Of a DNA stretch of 64,000 bases, positions 22,901 to 37,900 are shown one piece after another. Source of the DNA: Siphonodentalium dalli (Eukaryota; Mollusca; Scaphopoda; Gadilida; Siphonodentaliidae). The stretch lies in NCBI GenBank assembly GCA_032622095.1, contig CP136062.1:37324918-37388917 (forward strand), given 5' to 3'. The translations under genes and the position numbers were made by a program. The notes beneath the pieces are model-generated. The model was not told the origin of the DNA. It did not search any database and saw only the letters and a program-made list of their open reading frames with translations. Numbering within the stretch: position 1 is the stretch's first letter; each line of letters opens with the position of its first letter.

Positions 22901-25900
22901 AAAGGGCTGCTTCATTGAAAAGACACTTTGACACAAAAATTATATTATGTAAACACCACATGTAATCCTTCCACCTGTCGATACTATAAAATGTAGTAAG
23001 AATAACTACATATTGATGCATATATGGCAAATTTTGGTACACCGAAAAAAATCACAACTTTTGTACCCTGTTGTTACGTCGGGTACATTGGGTGCAACCA
23101 TAAGTAACCATTTGTACCCATGGGCCTGAAAGTAGTTCCGGGAATATGTTTTCTAATTTGTACCCAATGTCACTTTGGGATTTCTGAGAAAAAAAGAAAA
23201 AAAAGTAACAAACGTAACATTATCTAATATGTAAAGTAACCATGTGTACCCTATATACCATGGGCTGTAAAGTAGTTCAGGAAAATTATTTTCTAATTTG
23301 TACCCAATGTAACCAGGTACCTTGGGATTTCTAAGAAAACAAAAATAAAAGTAACAAATGTATTACATTAACTGGCAGGTAAAGTAAAAAGTTGTAAGCT
23401 ATGTACCAATGGATTGTAAATTAGTTTCAAAAATATGTTTTCTAAGTTTCTAAATTTGTGCTTATGAAATGTACCCAATGTGCCCTACGTAACAACAGGG
23501 TACAACAGTTCTGATATTTTGCTGCGTACCAAAATTAGACATATCTATATTGATGGGGTGTTAGAATAACTACATCTTGATGAGGGGGTGTAAGCTTTTC
23601 TAAACCTTATAAGCGACCACTAATTGTGAGGCTCTCCTGAAATGAATGGTAGTGAGTCAACAATAGTTTAAACTTAATAGTGGAGTTGAAAAGTCACTTG
23701 CCAACACTTTTGCCAAATGAAAATATTTTTTGCCAAATGATAACTATTTTTGCATTTGTCAACTTTGGCAAACAGCAGTGCGAACCCAGTATAGAAGTGA
23801 AGTGTATTTGGAGGGCTAACCTGGAGTAAGTTTCTGGCTAGTCTCGTCTTCCCCGTGTAAATAAGGATGAGTTTATCATTAAACTCCTTCATTATCTCCG
23901 CACTTATTTCAAGAGGTAAACATTCCACTTTAAGAGGAAGTTCGGCGGCTGATGTACCCAGGTTAATCCCACCCATCAAACCACCGATCTGGTCCTGCCA
24001 GCCACCGCCCGTCGTCAGTAACTGCTCAAGATAGAGAATCTGAAATAAAAATATCACATTTAAATTCCTAACATTTTCTATTTCATTCCTTCCTCACTGA
24101 GAGCTTTCCGATGAATGGCAACAAGCCATATTTCTGACTAAATCCTGAAAAATTACCCTTAATTCTGCTGTGGTTAAGGAGTCGATTATTTAGGGCATTA
24201 CTGTAATTGTGCACCTGATTTTGGATACACTTTGTACAAGACCAGTTTTATTATGGAACTCAAACAGTACTTACACAGTGTACAAGACTAGTTTTATCAC
24301 AAGTTTGTCCAGAGGCCCGGAGTAATGTTTCCATGACAGCACCAGCTAAGATACTGCTGGTCCCAAGGCCGGATCCGTAAGGTAGATTGGACCATGTCTG
24401 TAACTCAAAACCTCCACCGTAGTTATCCGTTAGCTGAGTCTGGAGTGATGTCGAGGAATTTAGATTGACGATGTTGGCACATATAAAGGCAGCTTTCAGT
24501 AAGGCACCTGTCAATGAAAATTACATTTTCATTAGAAAATACTTAATCCCTAATAAGACACTTGAATACTCAACTATATTGCATCTTAATTTCTATTCAC
24601 AAGGGGGATCTATGACACACTATGTAAATTTTATTATTTCGGTACGCAATAGCTTAAGTATGTTTTTGAACGTTACTCTTAAAACCGAAAGCGAGATCAC
24701 TAGTAAATTTAGATCATGTGTCATGTAGGCATTTAAATAGCTTTCATAGTTCACTTCTCCTTTTGTGCAAATGTCAGACATGCTACATACAGACATGGGG
24801 ATACCCCAACACACTATATGACCTTGACTAGATTATGAATGGGGTAACCATATTATAATATTAGACAAACAATGTAAAGAAACAAAAAATTGAGACGGGA
24901 AAAGCGAGGCAATAGCTTGATGTCATCTTATTTATATAATTTGTGTTTCTGCAAAGCAGGCTGTCATCATCAAATTCACCCTCTGGGAACCTCATTATGC
25001 TTTAAGCCCTTAACTTCTACGGGAGACCTGGGATAAGATTGAAGTTCCCCAGTTGAAGTTGGTGATTTTCACCCATTAATCACCTCCATTATTCATTTTA
25101 TCTTTGTTATAGAAACTGAACAGAAGGGCAAAAGTAACTAAAACAATGTTATTTGAGACTATAGATACTTCCCAGAAGATGAGGACTAAGCAGAATGAGG
25201 TCCCGAGACGGTGAATTTGGTGTCGAAGGAGGATTGGAAATAATATTAGATTCCAATGACAGAGCAGAAGATGGCAGGATGAATAGTATCCATAAATACT
25301 GTGATGCTAGCCCACTGTGCAGGGTAGCATTACTAAATTCACCCACTGGGGACCTCATTCTGCAAATGTCAGACAAACTATAGCCAGCAATTGAAGAACT
25401 AACTATTACCTGGTGATGTAGGTATATATTACCTGGTGATGTAGGTATATATTACCTGGTGATGTAGGTATACAGTAATCTATTACCTGGTGATGTAGGT
25501 TTAGAGTAATCTATTACCTGGTGATGTAGGTATACAGTAATCTATTACCTGGTGATGTAGGTATATATTACCTGGTGATGTAGGTATATATTACCTGGTG
25601 ATGTAGGTATACAGGTAATCTATTACCTGGTCCTGGTGATGTAGGTATACAGTAATCTATTACCTGGTGATGTAGGTATATATTACCTGGTGATGTAGGT
25701 ATAAAGTAATCTATTACCTGGTCCTGGTGATGTAGGTACACAGTAATCTATTACCTGGTGATGTAAGTATATATTACCTGGTGATGTAGGTATAAAGTAA
25801 TCTATTACCTGGTGATGTAGGTATATATTACCTGGTGATGTAGGTATATATTACCTGGTGATGTAGGTATATATTACCTGGTGATGTAGGTATATATTAC

Positions 25901-28900
25901 CTGGTGATGTAGGTATATATTACCTGGTGATGTAGGTATACAGTAATCTATTACCTGGTGATGTAGGTATACAGTAATATATTACCTGGTGATGTAGGTA
26001 TATATTACCTGGTGATGTAGGTATATATTACCTGGTGATGTAGGTATATATTACCTGGTGATGTAGGTATGCAGTAATTACCTGGTGATGTAGGTATATA
26101 TTACCTGGTGATGTAGGTATATATTACCTGGTGATGTAGGTATATATTACCTGGTGATGTAGGTATACAGTAATATATTACCTGGTGATGTAGGTATATA
26201 TTACCAGGTGATGTAGGTATATATTACCTGGTGATGTAGGTATATATTACCTGGTGATGTAGGTATATATTACCTGGTGATGTAGGTATACAGTAATCTA
26301 TTACCTGGTGATGTAGGTATACAGTAATCTATTACCTGGTGATGTAGGTATACAGTAATTACCTGGTGATGTAGGTATATATTACCTGGTGATGTAGGTA
26401 TATATTACCTGGTGATGTAGGTATATATTACCTGGTGATGTAGGTATACAGTAATATATTACCTGGTGATGTAGGTATATATTACCCGGTGATGTAGGTA
26501 TATATTACCAGGTGATGTAGGTATATATTACCTGGGGATGTAGGTATATATTACCTGGTGATGTAGGTATATATTACCTGGTGATGTAGGTATACAGTAA
26601 TCTATTACCTGGTGATGTAGGTATACAGTAATCTATTACCTGGTGATGTAGGTATACAGTAATCTATTACCTGGTGATGTAGGTATACAGTACTCTTAGG
26701 GCCCTGCGAACCTTATAATTTAGGTCGAACCGAACCTTGAAACCGAATCATCGTCTTGGTTTCGAATCGAACCGAATCTCGAACCTCGAACCCAATTACC
26801 GACCGTGTCATTGAAGAGAGTCCAAGCGACGTACTCATAATACTAGTAGCCAGTTAGAACGTATGTGGATCATTATAATAGTACAATCAACGTGTTATAT
26901 ACAAATTTATCGTATACGATATAAGATAATTACATGTTGAAGAATTATTTTATATTGGAGATGAATGACAATCCGATAAAACGTTGATTTTATGTTCCGT
27001 TTATGTCCATACATTATATTACATAACCCCGATTAAAACAAATATCCGATTATCATTCTCCGTATATACCCGCGTCCGCTCACTGAGCATCACTCATGAC
27101 AAATCATAACTTATGACTTATTCTAACAGTAAGTGAGACAGATGTCTGATTGAATCATCGGTCAAGCTTCCAATAGTAAATATGTACAATGTAAACAACG
27201 CGATAAACGACGCATTGAACTCCTAACACACTGACATCATGAACGCGCCACGTGGCATAACTCGGTAACTATTAACAGACTCGTCAATCTGTAACTGCGA
27301 CAACACATGACAAAGATCAAAGCGTGCCGACGTCGCGTTGTAGCAATTCAGTGTCATAAGACAAAGCACATCGGGTTACATAATCATGTCAATCATTTAT
27401 GCTGATAAACAATGGCCACACCTTCTCCTCACTGTGATTGGTTGACTCCAATTGTTGACACAGAAGGCTGCCGGAAATACCTATTCACTTTCAGCCAGTT
27501 TACGGAATTCAAAAAAGCTTGTTCGATCTGTATTCATCAATAATCATAACTTATTGTTTCGTTTGTTAGGTATAATTATGTCTATTAGTAAAGTTATATG
27601 GAGAATAAAACAAACTTTGACGAGGTAGAACTTTGACTGAGATAGAAATGTTATAGTTTTACTAATTAATTATCACGAATTTGACATGTCCGACTGTACC
27701 GTTTAGCGGGAGCGGAATAAAGTTATGCCAAAAGACCCGTTCAATGAAATATCACCCAGTTACCCCGCCCGAGTAATGATCAAAGTAATTATGTCCAATG
27801 TAAACATAAAATCATAGTATCACACAGTTGTATGTAAACCAATTAATATACGGTATATAATCAATAAACAATTCCCAGTACGCAAAATTTGCCCATTTTG
27901 CGGGACTAAAGAAAAGGTTCGATATAAACGAATCCCGTCTAAGGTTTCGAACCGGACCGAATCATCACGGCGGTTTCGAACCGAACCGAACCTCGAACGG
28001 TTCGCAGGGCCCTAAGTACTCTATTACCTGGTGATGTAGGTATATATTACCTGGTGATGTAGGTATATATTACCTGGTGATGTAGGTATATATTACCTGG
28101 TGATGTAGGTATATATTACCTGGTGATGTAGGTATACAGTAATCTATTACCTGGTGATGTAGGTGTACAGTAATCTATTACCTGGTGATGTAGGTATACA
28201 GTAATCTATTACCTGGTGATGTAGGTATACAGTAATCTATTACCTGGTGATGTAGGTATATATTACCTGGTGATGTAGGTATAAAGTAATCTATTACCTG
28301 GTGATGTAGGTATATATTACCTGGTGATGTAGGTATATATTACCTGGTGATGTAGGTATATATTACCTGGTGATGTAGGTATATATGACCTGGTGATGTA
28401 GGTATATATTACCTGGTGATGTAGGTGTACAGTAATTACCTGGTGATGTATGTATATATTACCTGGTGATGTAGGTGTACAGTAATTACCTGGTGATGTA
28501 TGTATATATTACCTGGTGATGTAGGTATACAGTAATCCATTACCTGCTAATATAGGTGTACAGTAATTACCTGGTGATGTAGGTATACAGTAATCACATA
28601 AATCTTTTGTTTCCTTGCATATGACCTGAGTTTCTTCACCATTCTGACCAGATATCTGCAGTATTATCTCTGGCCTGTCAAAATAAATAGAATTCTCTTT
28701 TCAGACTGAAAAGTGTGCCTTGGTTCCACCACAGATGCTGCAAGGATTTATATCACAGGTGGAGAAAAATGGCAAGCACTCAGATGCTGCGGTGCTGCGA
28801 TGTTAGACCCTTCTCTACTAGTTGAAGTGCTGTATAGGTCTCTACTACTCTAGTGTGAAAAAAATTAGCTAAAAACGCAAAGGGTTATATATATTTCATT

Positions 28901-31900
28901 CTCCTAATATTAATTGATAGATGCATTTCCAGACAGGGGACTTTGATTCCTATTTATTATTTCATACCCAGGAAATATAATATTTATAAATAATATTACT
29001 TTTTCCTTAAGGGAAGCCCGAAACTGAACTATATGGATGGATTACGTCTCCGGCCTTGTGTCAATCAGGAGGGTTAAAATTTTATTGCTGTGCCGACCCA
29101 CTCACACCCGTGTCCAGATTAGTCTCGCATGAATACACCCGCATTCTATCTATTGTCTAGTCAGTTTTTTATTTCCGACTTAATCATGAGATTTGCGAGT
29201 CGCGGGGTTGGGAATGGCACCACCATGGGAGGGATCTATGATAGTTCAGTTTCGGGCTTCCCTTAAGGAAAAAGTAATATTATTTATAAATATTATATTT
29301 TTCCGCCAAGGAGAAGCCCTCAACTGAACTATATGGATTAGAATGCAAGCCCAGGAGGAGGCACGAGCAATAAAGTTAATTAATATCCAAATTCGATGGG
29401 AATGTACTCTTCCGAAACAGGATTCATGTAAATGTGATTTAGTCATGAATCAGATATGATTATGTTACGTGAAAGAGCTCCCAATTCAGATTACGACATT
29501 GCTCAAATGTGTACCGCCCCCCCCCCCCCCCCCTTGTTTTTGGAATAAACATCCCAGGTAGTGCCATATAATTCATGCTAGCGAGACAACCGAGCAAGTA
29601 TAACTTTGCTTCATCCTATTCCCTTTGTTATCTTCTTCGCTCTCTCGACAGTTCACATTATGAACTGATGTCACATGCAGCCATTGTGTATGCCATAAGA
29701 TATCAGAATGCTTATGATACACCAGGGAGCAAATTAACTGGAATCGCATCGCGATTTGCTACTGAAATGTGGATACCGGTAATAGCGAGGAATTTTTTAT
29801 ACATGTATGATGTTATAAAAATGGTATCTAATCATGTCAATGTGAGATTATTTGCTAATCAAATATCGAAAGTAAATTGCTCCCTGTGATACACAAACCA
29901 GATATAAAAATGATATGCTGCAGATATCATAGCTCCAGCCTCGTATAATGTAGAGAGCAGGGAACGCCATCATGATCCAAGGTAGCATTGCATACCAGTA
30001 TATATGGGATTAGAGAACACCCCTGAGGACTTGATGAACAAGCATAGAAGCATCAGTGATCTATGATGGCGCACATAACGAGTGTCGGGTACATTTCGAA
30101 ATGATCAAATTTAGCAGAATGATCAAAATTGCAAAATGACCGGTGAAGGAGTGGCCTGGAGGTATCCCGAAGGTATTACGATTCCAGGAGATTGGACCCC
30201 ATCGTGTGGAGATGTGGGCCACTGCACTGTGGGGAAGAGATAGAAGGCTGGTTGGTGCAGCTCTTGGAGGCACACAACAAGTCTTCCCCACCCAGAACAT
30301 TCAGCCTTTCTTTCCTACCGGCGAAGGAGTGGCCTGGAGGTATCCCGAAGGTATTACGATTCCAGGGGATTGGACCCCATCTTGTGGAGATGTGGGCCAC
30401 TGCACCATGGGGAAGAGTTAGAAGGCTGGTTGGTGCAGCACTTGGAGGCACGCAACAACAAGTCTTCCCCACCCAGAACATACAGCCTTTCTTTCCTACC
30501 GGTGGAGGAGTGGCCTAGAGGTAACCCGAAGGTGTACGATTCCAGGGGAGTGACTGGACCCCATCTGTGGAGATGTGGGCCACTGCACCGTGGGGAAGAG
30601 GCAGAAGGCTGGAGCAGCTCTTGGAGGCACGCAACAACTCTTCACTTCCCCAGAACATCCTCCAAAGGCTACAGTGCAGGATCTTTCCTGACTGAGATAA
30701 ATACTTGTACTTATCGCAAATTGTTGAATTAAATGAAGCAATATAAGATATCAACCTGTATCCTCATCCTGTACAAAATCACTTACCAGCGGAACATCAG
30801 AATCCTCGTCCGACAGTGTGCCTGGTGACCCACTGTCGACCCGCGATTCTTGCTCATCGTCGTCAAACCTGCCGACGCCACGCGATGCAGAGAGGCATGT
30901 CAAGATCGACGCCAGCCAACAGAATGGGCTGCATCAGGTTGGGATACCAGACTGTGGAAGAGGCCTACTCTGAAATGATTCGACGTAAGACAAATGCTCT
31001 TGCATTTGGGATAAGTAGCTATGTCCTGTCCAAGGTCACCCCCTCAAAGTCTGGGGCACGAGCAATGGCAAATGTATAATAAGCTGTACCCCCAAGGCCA
31101 GAGGGAATTAGTTCCGATGAGCCATTCGATCAGAGGAAGCCCCTTCCATGGAATCCCCCAAATGCAGTTGGTCCTGACCAAACTGGAATAAATGTCGATG
31201 ACATACCACTATGATCACATGACGGCGGAGGAGCAGGCCCGGATGTATCCCGAAGGTATTACGATTCCAGGGGATCGACTGGACCCCATCTTGTAATGAT
31301 GTGGGCCACTGCACCATGGGGAAGAGTCAGAAGGCCATTTGGCTGGTGCGCTATGTCTATGAGAGCAAGAGCGTCACGTGACAACGAGTCTTCCCCACCC
31401 AGAACAGCCGCCATAGGCTACTCCCAGGTGCCCAATAATTGTGATGACCTATAAACAGATCTTCGTGGCATGAATCCAGGCCGAAATCAAATACTGATAG
31501 AAATTTCACTCTATGTGGAATAATAGTAGATCGATGTGAATTGTCTCGAAATTTAATAATCGTATTGCCACTACCATTAGGCACCTGAGAGAAAGGTGCT
31601 GGAGCAATCGCCCGAGAAGATTGGTTTCCCGAATCAACCACTTGCAGCACCCGCCTACCATTGGTTCACACTGCCGTAGCAGGACCGGGTGGGGCCTGAA
31701 CTGGTCCTGCCCGAGGTAAAGACTGGTACGGTTGCTCAAAGTAGGTAATCATTGACTAATATGCCCTCACCCAACTATAACAAGTAATACACCCGTGAAT
31801 GAGCAACCCGCACTGTGTGGCCAGCAAATTCGAATCACGTTCGACTGCAAGACATGCTGTTAGTTATAACAAAGCAAGGTTAATAGACATAATACAATAC

Positions 31901-34900
31901 AATCTGTAGGTTATTGAGTAGAAAGTAAGGTTAATATAATTACGTTATACCCCTGGCCACGTGATCTTACCTGCTATGACAGGTAAGATACTGTCTTTTC
32001 TCGTATATGAGGACGATGAGTTCCGAATGCACATAGGCAAGAACTAGGCGGTTTCCGTTAGGCAAGAGCGCTTACAGCGGACGTGAAGATACGAATGCCT
32101 TCATTTTCGTCATGATTGTATCGAATCGTTTTGTCACATAATCAGTGGATATGTGACAATAGACGAAGAGCCATGTCTTGGCCGCATCGGAAATATATTG
32201 GCAGTAGATGTGCGCAATATAAACGCTGTGCATGTAAGCTCGCCTTAGACATGTAACAATACAAATGCACTTAATGCAGTCCTTTCTGATATTCTGCGCA
32301 ATATAAATGTGTTGCATGTAACTGTGCATCATACACGAGTGAAAGCTATTTGGCAGAATATCGTTTTGATATATGTGGAAATAGAAGTTAGTGAGCCAAG
32401 TGATGGTCTCTACTGGAAAGACTATTGGCAGTGAATCTGGAGCACGTGACAATATGTATTCTTTCTATTTCGCTGTTTGCCGTTATCATTCACTGATGAA
32501 ACTGCAAAGTATGTCAGTATTGGGATGAAAACTGTTCACCATATGTAAGCATACTAGTAGTCAGTTCTGACAGCATACATGAGGCCCTGATACCATATGA
32601 TTGTCATGTACAATGTATGGAACTATTACGGCGTGCAATACATTATTGCAAGCTCGCCAATGCCGAGGCATATTAGATCCTACGGTAAGATGGCATTGAG
32701 GCACTTAAACCATAATATGTCAATGGGACCGAGAAGTTGAATGTATCGACAAACACTAATGTCTGAGGATAAAAGGTCAGATGTGTCAAGTTGGTGACAT
32801 CTGCTGATCACAGTCGTTACATCACAAAGATTGTCAATTCTAAGTGCCAACGGCGGATGTTATGAAGGAGAAACATCAATCGAATGAAAATTCAGTGAGA
32901 TGCTGGCAAGCCAATAAATCGTTGCAACACCCTGACCATGTTGTGAACAAGGTGTGCCATATTGAAGACGAAGCTTTCCCTTATTGGCCAAGTTCCCATT
33001 GGAGATGGTTACTCTCCACAAGTAGGCCAGTGGTCTCACTTCAAGTCGAACATCCAAGATGGCTCCAAAATGTTCTTACCATGGGTAGAATCACCATTGT
33101 TTAAGTAAAGTGAGCCAAGTGTAGCTGTTTCTCTTTGAGTGTCAGGCTACAAAGTTTTCACTTCATTGCAGTTGGTGATCAATATTTCGTAGTAACCCAA
33201 ACTGTACATACATGGATGTAAAGAATGCAACACAATATTTAGATCGTCAGACAACACATCAATTTGAAGTGTGGTTATATATGTGATAACGAATACCATC
33301 CCCCTGTTACGGAGTGTTAGTAACTATTGTACTGATGATACAATGAGTTATATGATATTTAATCGTGATAGACAAGGCAGAATTTTCTAAATACCTTGAA
33401 GTCGCTGTAATGTTTTATTACATTTGCCATGTGTCTAACAAGACCACACGCTCATACATACTGGCGGGCGTACATTCGCAGGTATTGATCGTTAAAATAA
33501 TGTTACAGATCGCTCAGTCGAAAGAAATGTGAATTGTCATCTGGAGTGATAACAAGTACTATCTTTCGTATTTATTCATGTAAATTATTACAAAGGAGGA
33601 TATGGCTGTCCTGTGCAACTTTCTGCGAATTAACAGAGCAGTGCCATGTATGATTTGGCAGTATACATTATGATACAAAGCAACGGAACTTACGAAATAA
33701 CCGAAGCGAGTCGACGGAAACTTATGTAAAGTGAAACACGTGTAGCACGAAATTAGGAGATATCGCATACCGTACTACATTGCGTCCTCAATTGTAAGTC
33801 ATGATAGTCATCACGCCGTATGTGTGGCACAATATGCACTATGTGGTTTTGCCACAAGTAAGCTATGTGCATCTTTAGTCATTGTCAAGATGGCCATCTT
33901 AATTCCAATTGTTGTTGTTGTTGTTGTTGTTGGCATCATAATCATCTGTAGCTGATTAATGTCACTGGTGCATTAACTGCTGGTGCTGTATTCACTAGGT
34001 GCTATACTCTGTATTGTTGAAAGATAAAAGCCGTCTTGAGGAAAACAAAAAACACGGAAACAAATTACGGATACAGTGAAACGAAAAAAGTTCCCGTTTC
34101 GGATGTGAGAAATATTAATTAACTATCGGGTACAATAAATTGCAAGTTTGTAATATCAACAATAAATATTGAGTCGATAAACTCGCAACACAGAAAGATA
34201 CAACCTTGAGAAAATAGAAACGATCCTGTCCTGGCGAGGAGGAATAAAAACTGACTAGACAATAGATAGAATGCGGGTGTATTCATGCGAGACTAATCTG
34301 GACACGGGTGTGAGTGGGTCGGCACAGCAATAAAATTTTAACCCTCCTGATTGACACAAGGCCGGAGACGTAATCCATCCATATAGTTCAGTTGAGGGCT
34401 TCTCCTTGGCGGAAAAACTATATAGATTGTGTAGCGGAAGAGATAATCCACCTTTATCAATTTTTATAATTTTTTCTAACATTCTATAACAATTTTTATA
34501 ATTTTTTCTTATATTCTTTAACAATTTTATCATTGTTTTTTTATCATTTTTTCTTACATTCTTTATAAAATTTTCTTAAATTCTTTAACAATTTTTATTA
34601 TTTTTTACCATTATCTCTTATTAACAATTTATTTTTTTCATTTTTTTCTTGCACTCTTTAACAATTATAAATAATTATATAAAATTTGTTAGGTCAATGC
34701 ATTCTCTTATATATGCGAGGCTACCTATGGACGACTCACATATATATAAGAGAATGCATTGGAACAGGGTTTTTCAACAAATTAGGAAGCTCCCGTCATG
34801 AAAAGTTTAAATTTATTTGTTGAATATTCCTCCAAATGATTCAATGGGAAAATATAAATACTCATCAGCATCACATCTATTTATTTGTTCAAACGTCAAA

Positions 34901-37900
34901 TTTAAACATAGATACGTCAGAACAAGTAATGTATGGTCACATATACAATTTCGGAGGCAGTACTTTGTACTTTTACAATGTAATAGTAGATCCGATCTCT
35001 GTCAATATTTGCCCCCTGTTCAGACTGATACGCTTCCCAACTCTCGATGCTCCCACAGACAAGGTGGTTAGGTTGTGGATAAGATCATCGCCGTCTGGAC
35101 TTGAAGAGGTTGGTGCGAATTGAACCACGACATGGGACGAAAATCAGGACCGATTTTCAAACTTGATCTGAGTTGAGCGACATCTCAGTGTGCCATTCCA
35201 ATCGACACATGACCATTTTGAGATGAAATGAGAATTTGTCCACACTCACTGAAGCAAGCATACAGTAATGCCCAATTATTCGACTGCTTAACCACAGCAG
35301 AATTATGTGTAATTTTTCAGGATTTAGTCGGAAATATGGCTTGTTGCCATTCACAGGAAAGCTCTCGGGAGAGCTTTCCGATGAATGGCAACAAGCCATA
35401 TTTCCGACTAAATCCTGAATAGTTACTGTATTTGAAGCAATTAAAACTCATACTGAGGCAGGGCCTCCATACAGCTATGCTCTCATTAAGCGACCTGTTT
35501 AACGAGGTTATGGCCCGGTACTTACCGCGGTGATACCACCAAAATACCGCGGTTATCATTTGTACCGTGGTGGAGGGCGGTTGACCCGCAGTACTGGTAC
35601 AGTATTTTTACTGTTGGTTACCGCAGGTCACCGTGTTATTGGTGTTCGTTACCGCCGTACACCGCGTTATTTTTTTCGTGACTGCGTTCAATTTACCGCT
35701 AACGGCCATCCACCGCGGAGAGAGAACACGTCTGAAACAAGGCGTCATATGGTGGGTAAATGATTATGGATAACTTCTGTATTGAATGAATACCTGTAAG
35801 CTGCACATAATTATGTATACGTAATGAATATAAATGAATAATAATGCAATCGGAGTACATATGGGCAAAGTACAAAGTCAGGTTTACATGTAACATATTA
35901 CAAATTTACACGTTTAATCTCATGTCATGTATATATGTGAAATATTTTTACCAGTAAATCAGATTATTAGAATATGTTTTAACCACGTCGGCGGTTTTTG
36001 AACTCAGCTATAGTTGCTTATGGCGATTACGCAAAGCATCATGGAGTAATAGTTTTGTTGTTAGCATCTATCTTACATATCATCAAATGATTTACGCACC
36101 CGATTCCTATACCGGTTTCCACTCATGCCGCGTCATGCGGAATTTTTTGTTTGTGTTTCCGAAATCTAAATTTCTTACAAAATTGGAGAAGTAAATCAGC
36201 CATTTATCTGAATTTGGTCAAAACCAACGAGGACGGTGAAGGCCAGGGCGGCGTTCATTGCAGATATATTTCATATTTGTTCAAATCGTCATCAACGGAA
36301 GGAATATTTAAAAATCTATAGTTTTGTTCATATGCCAAACATAATCGGCATGTAAATAGTATATTGTCGTCAAGACGTACGATTGTACGCATGCGTGAAA
36401 TAGTAAAGCAATGTACAAACATTTGCACCTCAAGATTTCTTGTCGGTGGGAATAAATGTATAATTAAGAAAGCGTGGCACATGTCATGCAGCAAAGTTGT
36501 TATCACTGTCAATGTGCGCGACAAAAGACACACACAAAACACCAAACATGGAAAGACACAACATTGTTTGATGTGAAATTGCAACATTGGTGATGGCATG
36601 CACTTGTGCGTTCTCGGTGTTCACAGTATAAATTATATTCCTATCTAATCGGAAGAAAAACATGCACAGCGTTGGAAAGTGGAAAAGTTTACCTCTAAAT
36701 ATGTTTGTTTGGTTATATACAGAGGTTAACATTGGAACATAATTAATGTAAGTGGTAGTTTATTCCCGATATGGTAGCAATAAAGAGCGTTTGTGTCACT
36801 TTTGTTTCACAAATATTTATAAATAGCTATTACGGGCAAAATATTTTAAAGATCGAATGAGCCTTGTCTGTTTAAAGCCACATGGCGGTTTGCTTTCCAA
36901 AATACACATAATATTATTCGCAATACCAAAATAGATCGATAAATATCTGTGCGTTCTCTGTGTTCGCAGTATAAATTTCTACGAGCATTATGTAAGCTAA
37001 ACGGACGCACTGAAGTAATGAAAATACAAGTGTCCAAAACACAAAACAGCCATTCGCGCGTCCCGTGTGTAGTTTTACTGATAGCACCATCAACAAAACA
37101 CAAATATTTATTTCACCCATTGAGGCCAGTTATAAAAAGACATGACAACATCTTATATTAACAGTCTACCAGCTGGAGTATGACGTAATCAGTGACATGT
37201 CCTTTTGCACATAATGTATTTGTTTTCCCTGGATATACGGCAGTTCCACTTTGTGTCTTTTATTGCTAAGACAGTAATTCCCTTTATACGAATAAATGGT
37301 GCTTGTGATTTGAAGTTAATGAATGTCAATAAAGTTAACAATATTTATTTTGGGTACTATTTAAATTATAGTTATCATTCAATTTGGGGATCACATACAT
37401 CTGAACATTGATATAAACTATAGACTATAGATACAGGATTTACTGAGCTGTCTAAAATGGCCAAAATCATTTGTTCCCTTCCCGATAACCCACACTGCTT
37501 ACAAATAGTGTCATCTATGGGAATTTTGGGCAATAAAACAACGAGACTAGAAGTGTTATTATAATATTATAATATTCACATTTAATTGAAAAATTACTTT
37601 CTCAAAGTAACTTATAGGCCTACTTACCTTTATATAATCTGGAAGCTTGGTATATTTCCCGATACTCGGCTTTCATCTATTTCAATATTTTAATAATACA
37701 CTTCATGGTACACAATCATGGATGGAGATCGCGAGAACGGCCGTCCTATTTTGAAAGATTGACGGTCAGACATCAAATCCCGTCATTAACCTTGTTACAA
37801 AAACGCTACCGCATAGCGGTAATGTCACCATGTTTGTGCGGTGCATTACTGCGTGGCACTGCGGTACCAACATCCGTTACCGCTTGCAGTGCGGTGGTAC

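Larger units (their letters stand above)
25404..28602 (-). repeat. Minisatellite made of the FCSK exon J 5' splice junction
   Basis: About 70 copies of a 23-bp or 31-bp unit (49 at 25404-26696, about 21 at 28015-28570, plus the exon copy). On the gene's strand each unit reads TATACCTACATCACCAG followed by GTAAT, which is the last coding bases of exon J plus its donor. The long form also repeats GATTACTGTA. The array is contiguous with the exon and fills most of intron J-K; a hAT-like element splits it at 26697-28014. Confidence 0.97.
29298..34417. mobile_element. 5.1-kb element with 40-bp perfect inverted ends
   Basis: TTTTTCCGCCAAGGAGAAGC and the next 20 bases (to CTATATGGA) are repeated perfectly inverted at 34378-34417. 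No clear target duplication. The interior has a 180-bp tandem repeat, a poly-C run at 29515-29532, a GTT microsatellite at 33906-33933, and no frame resembling a transposase. Superfamily unknown. In FCSK intron I-J. Confidence 0.7.

Noticed and set aside
25404-28602. CRISPR-like array of direct repeats
   Set aside because: Short contiguous repeats without unique spacers, in a eukaryotic intron; units derive from the neighbouring exon.
30143-30732. Overlapping 80-120-residue frames on both strands
   Set aside because: Caused by a GC-rich 180-bp tandem repeat; no conservation between strands or start context.
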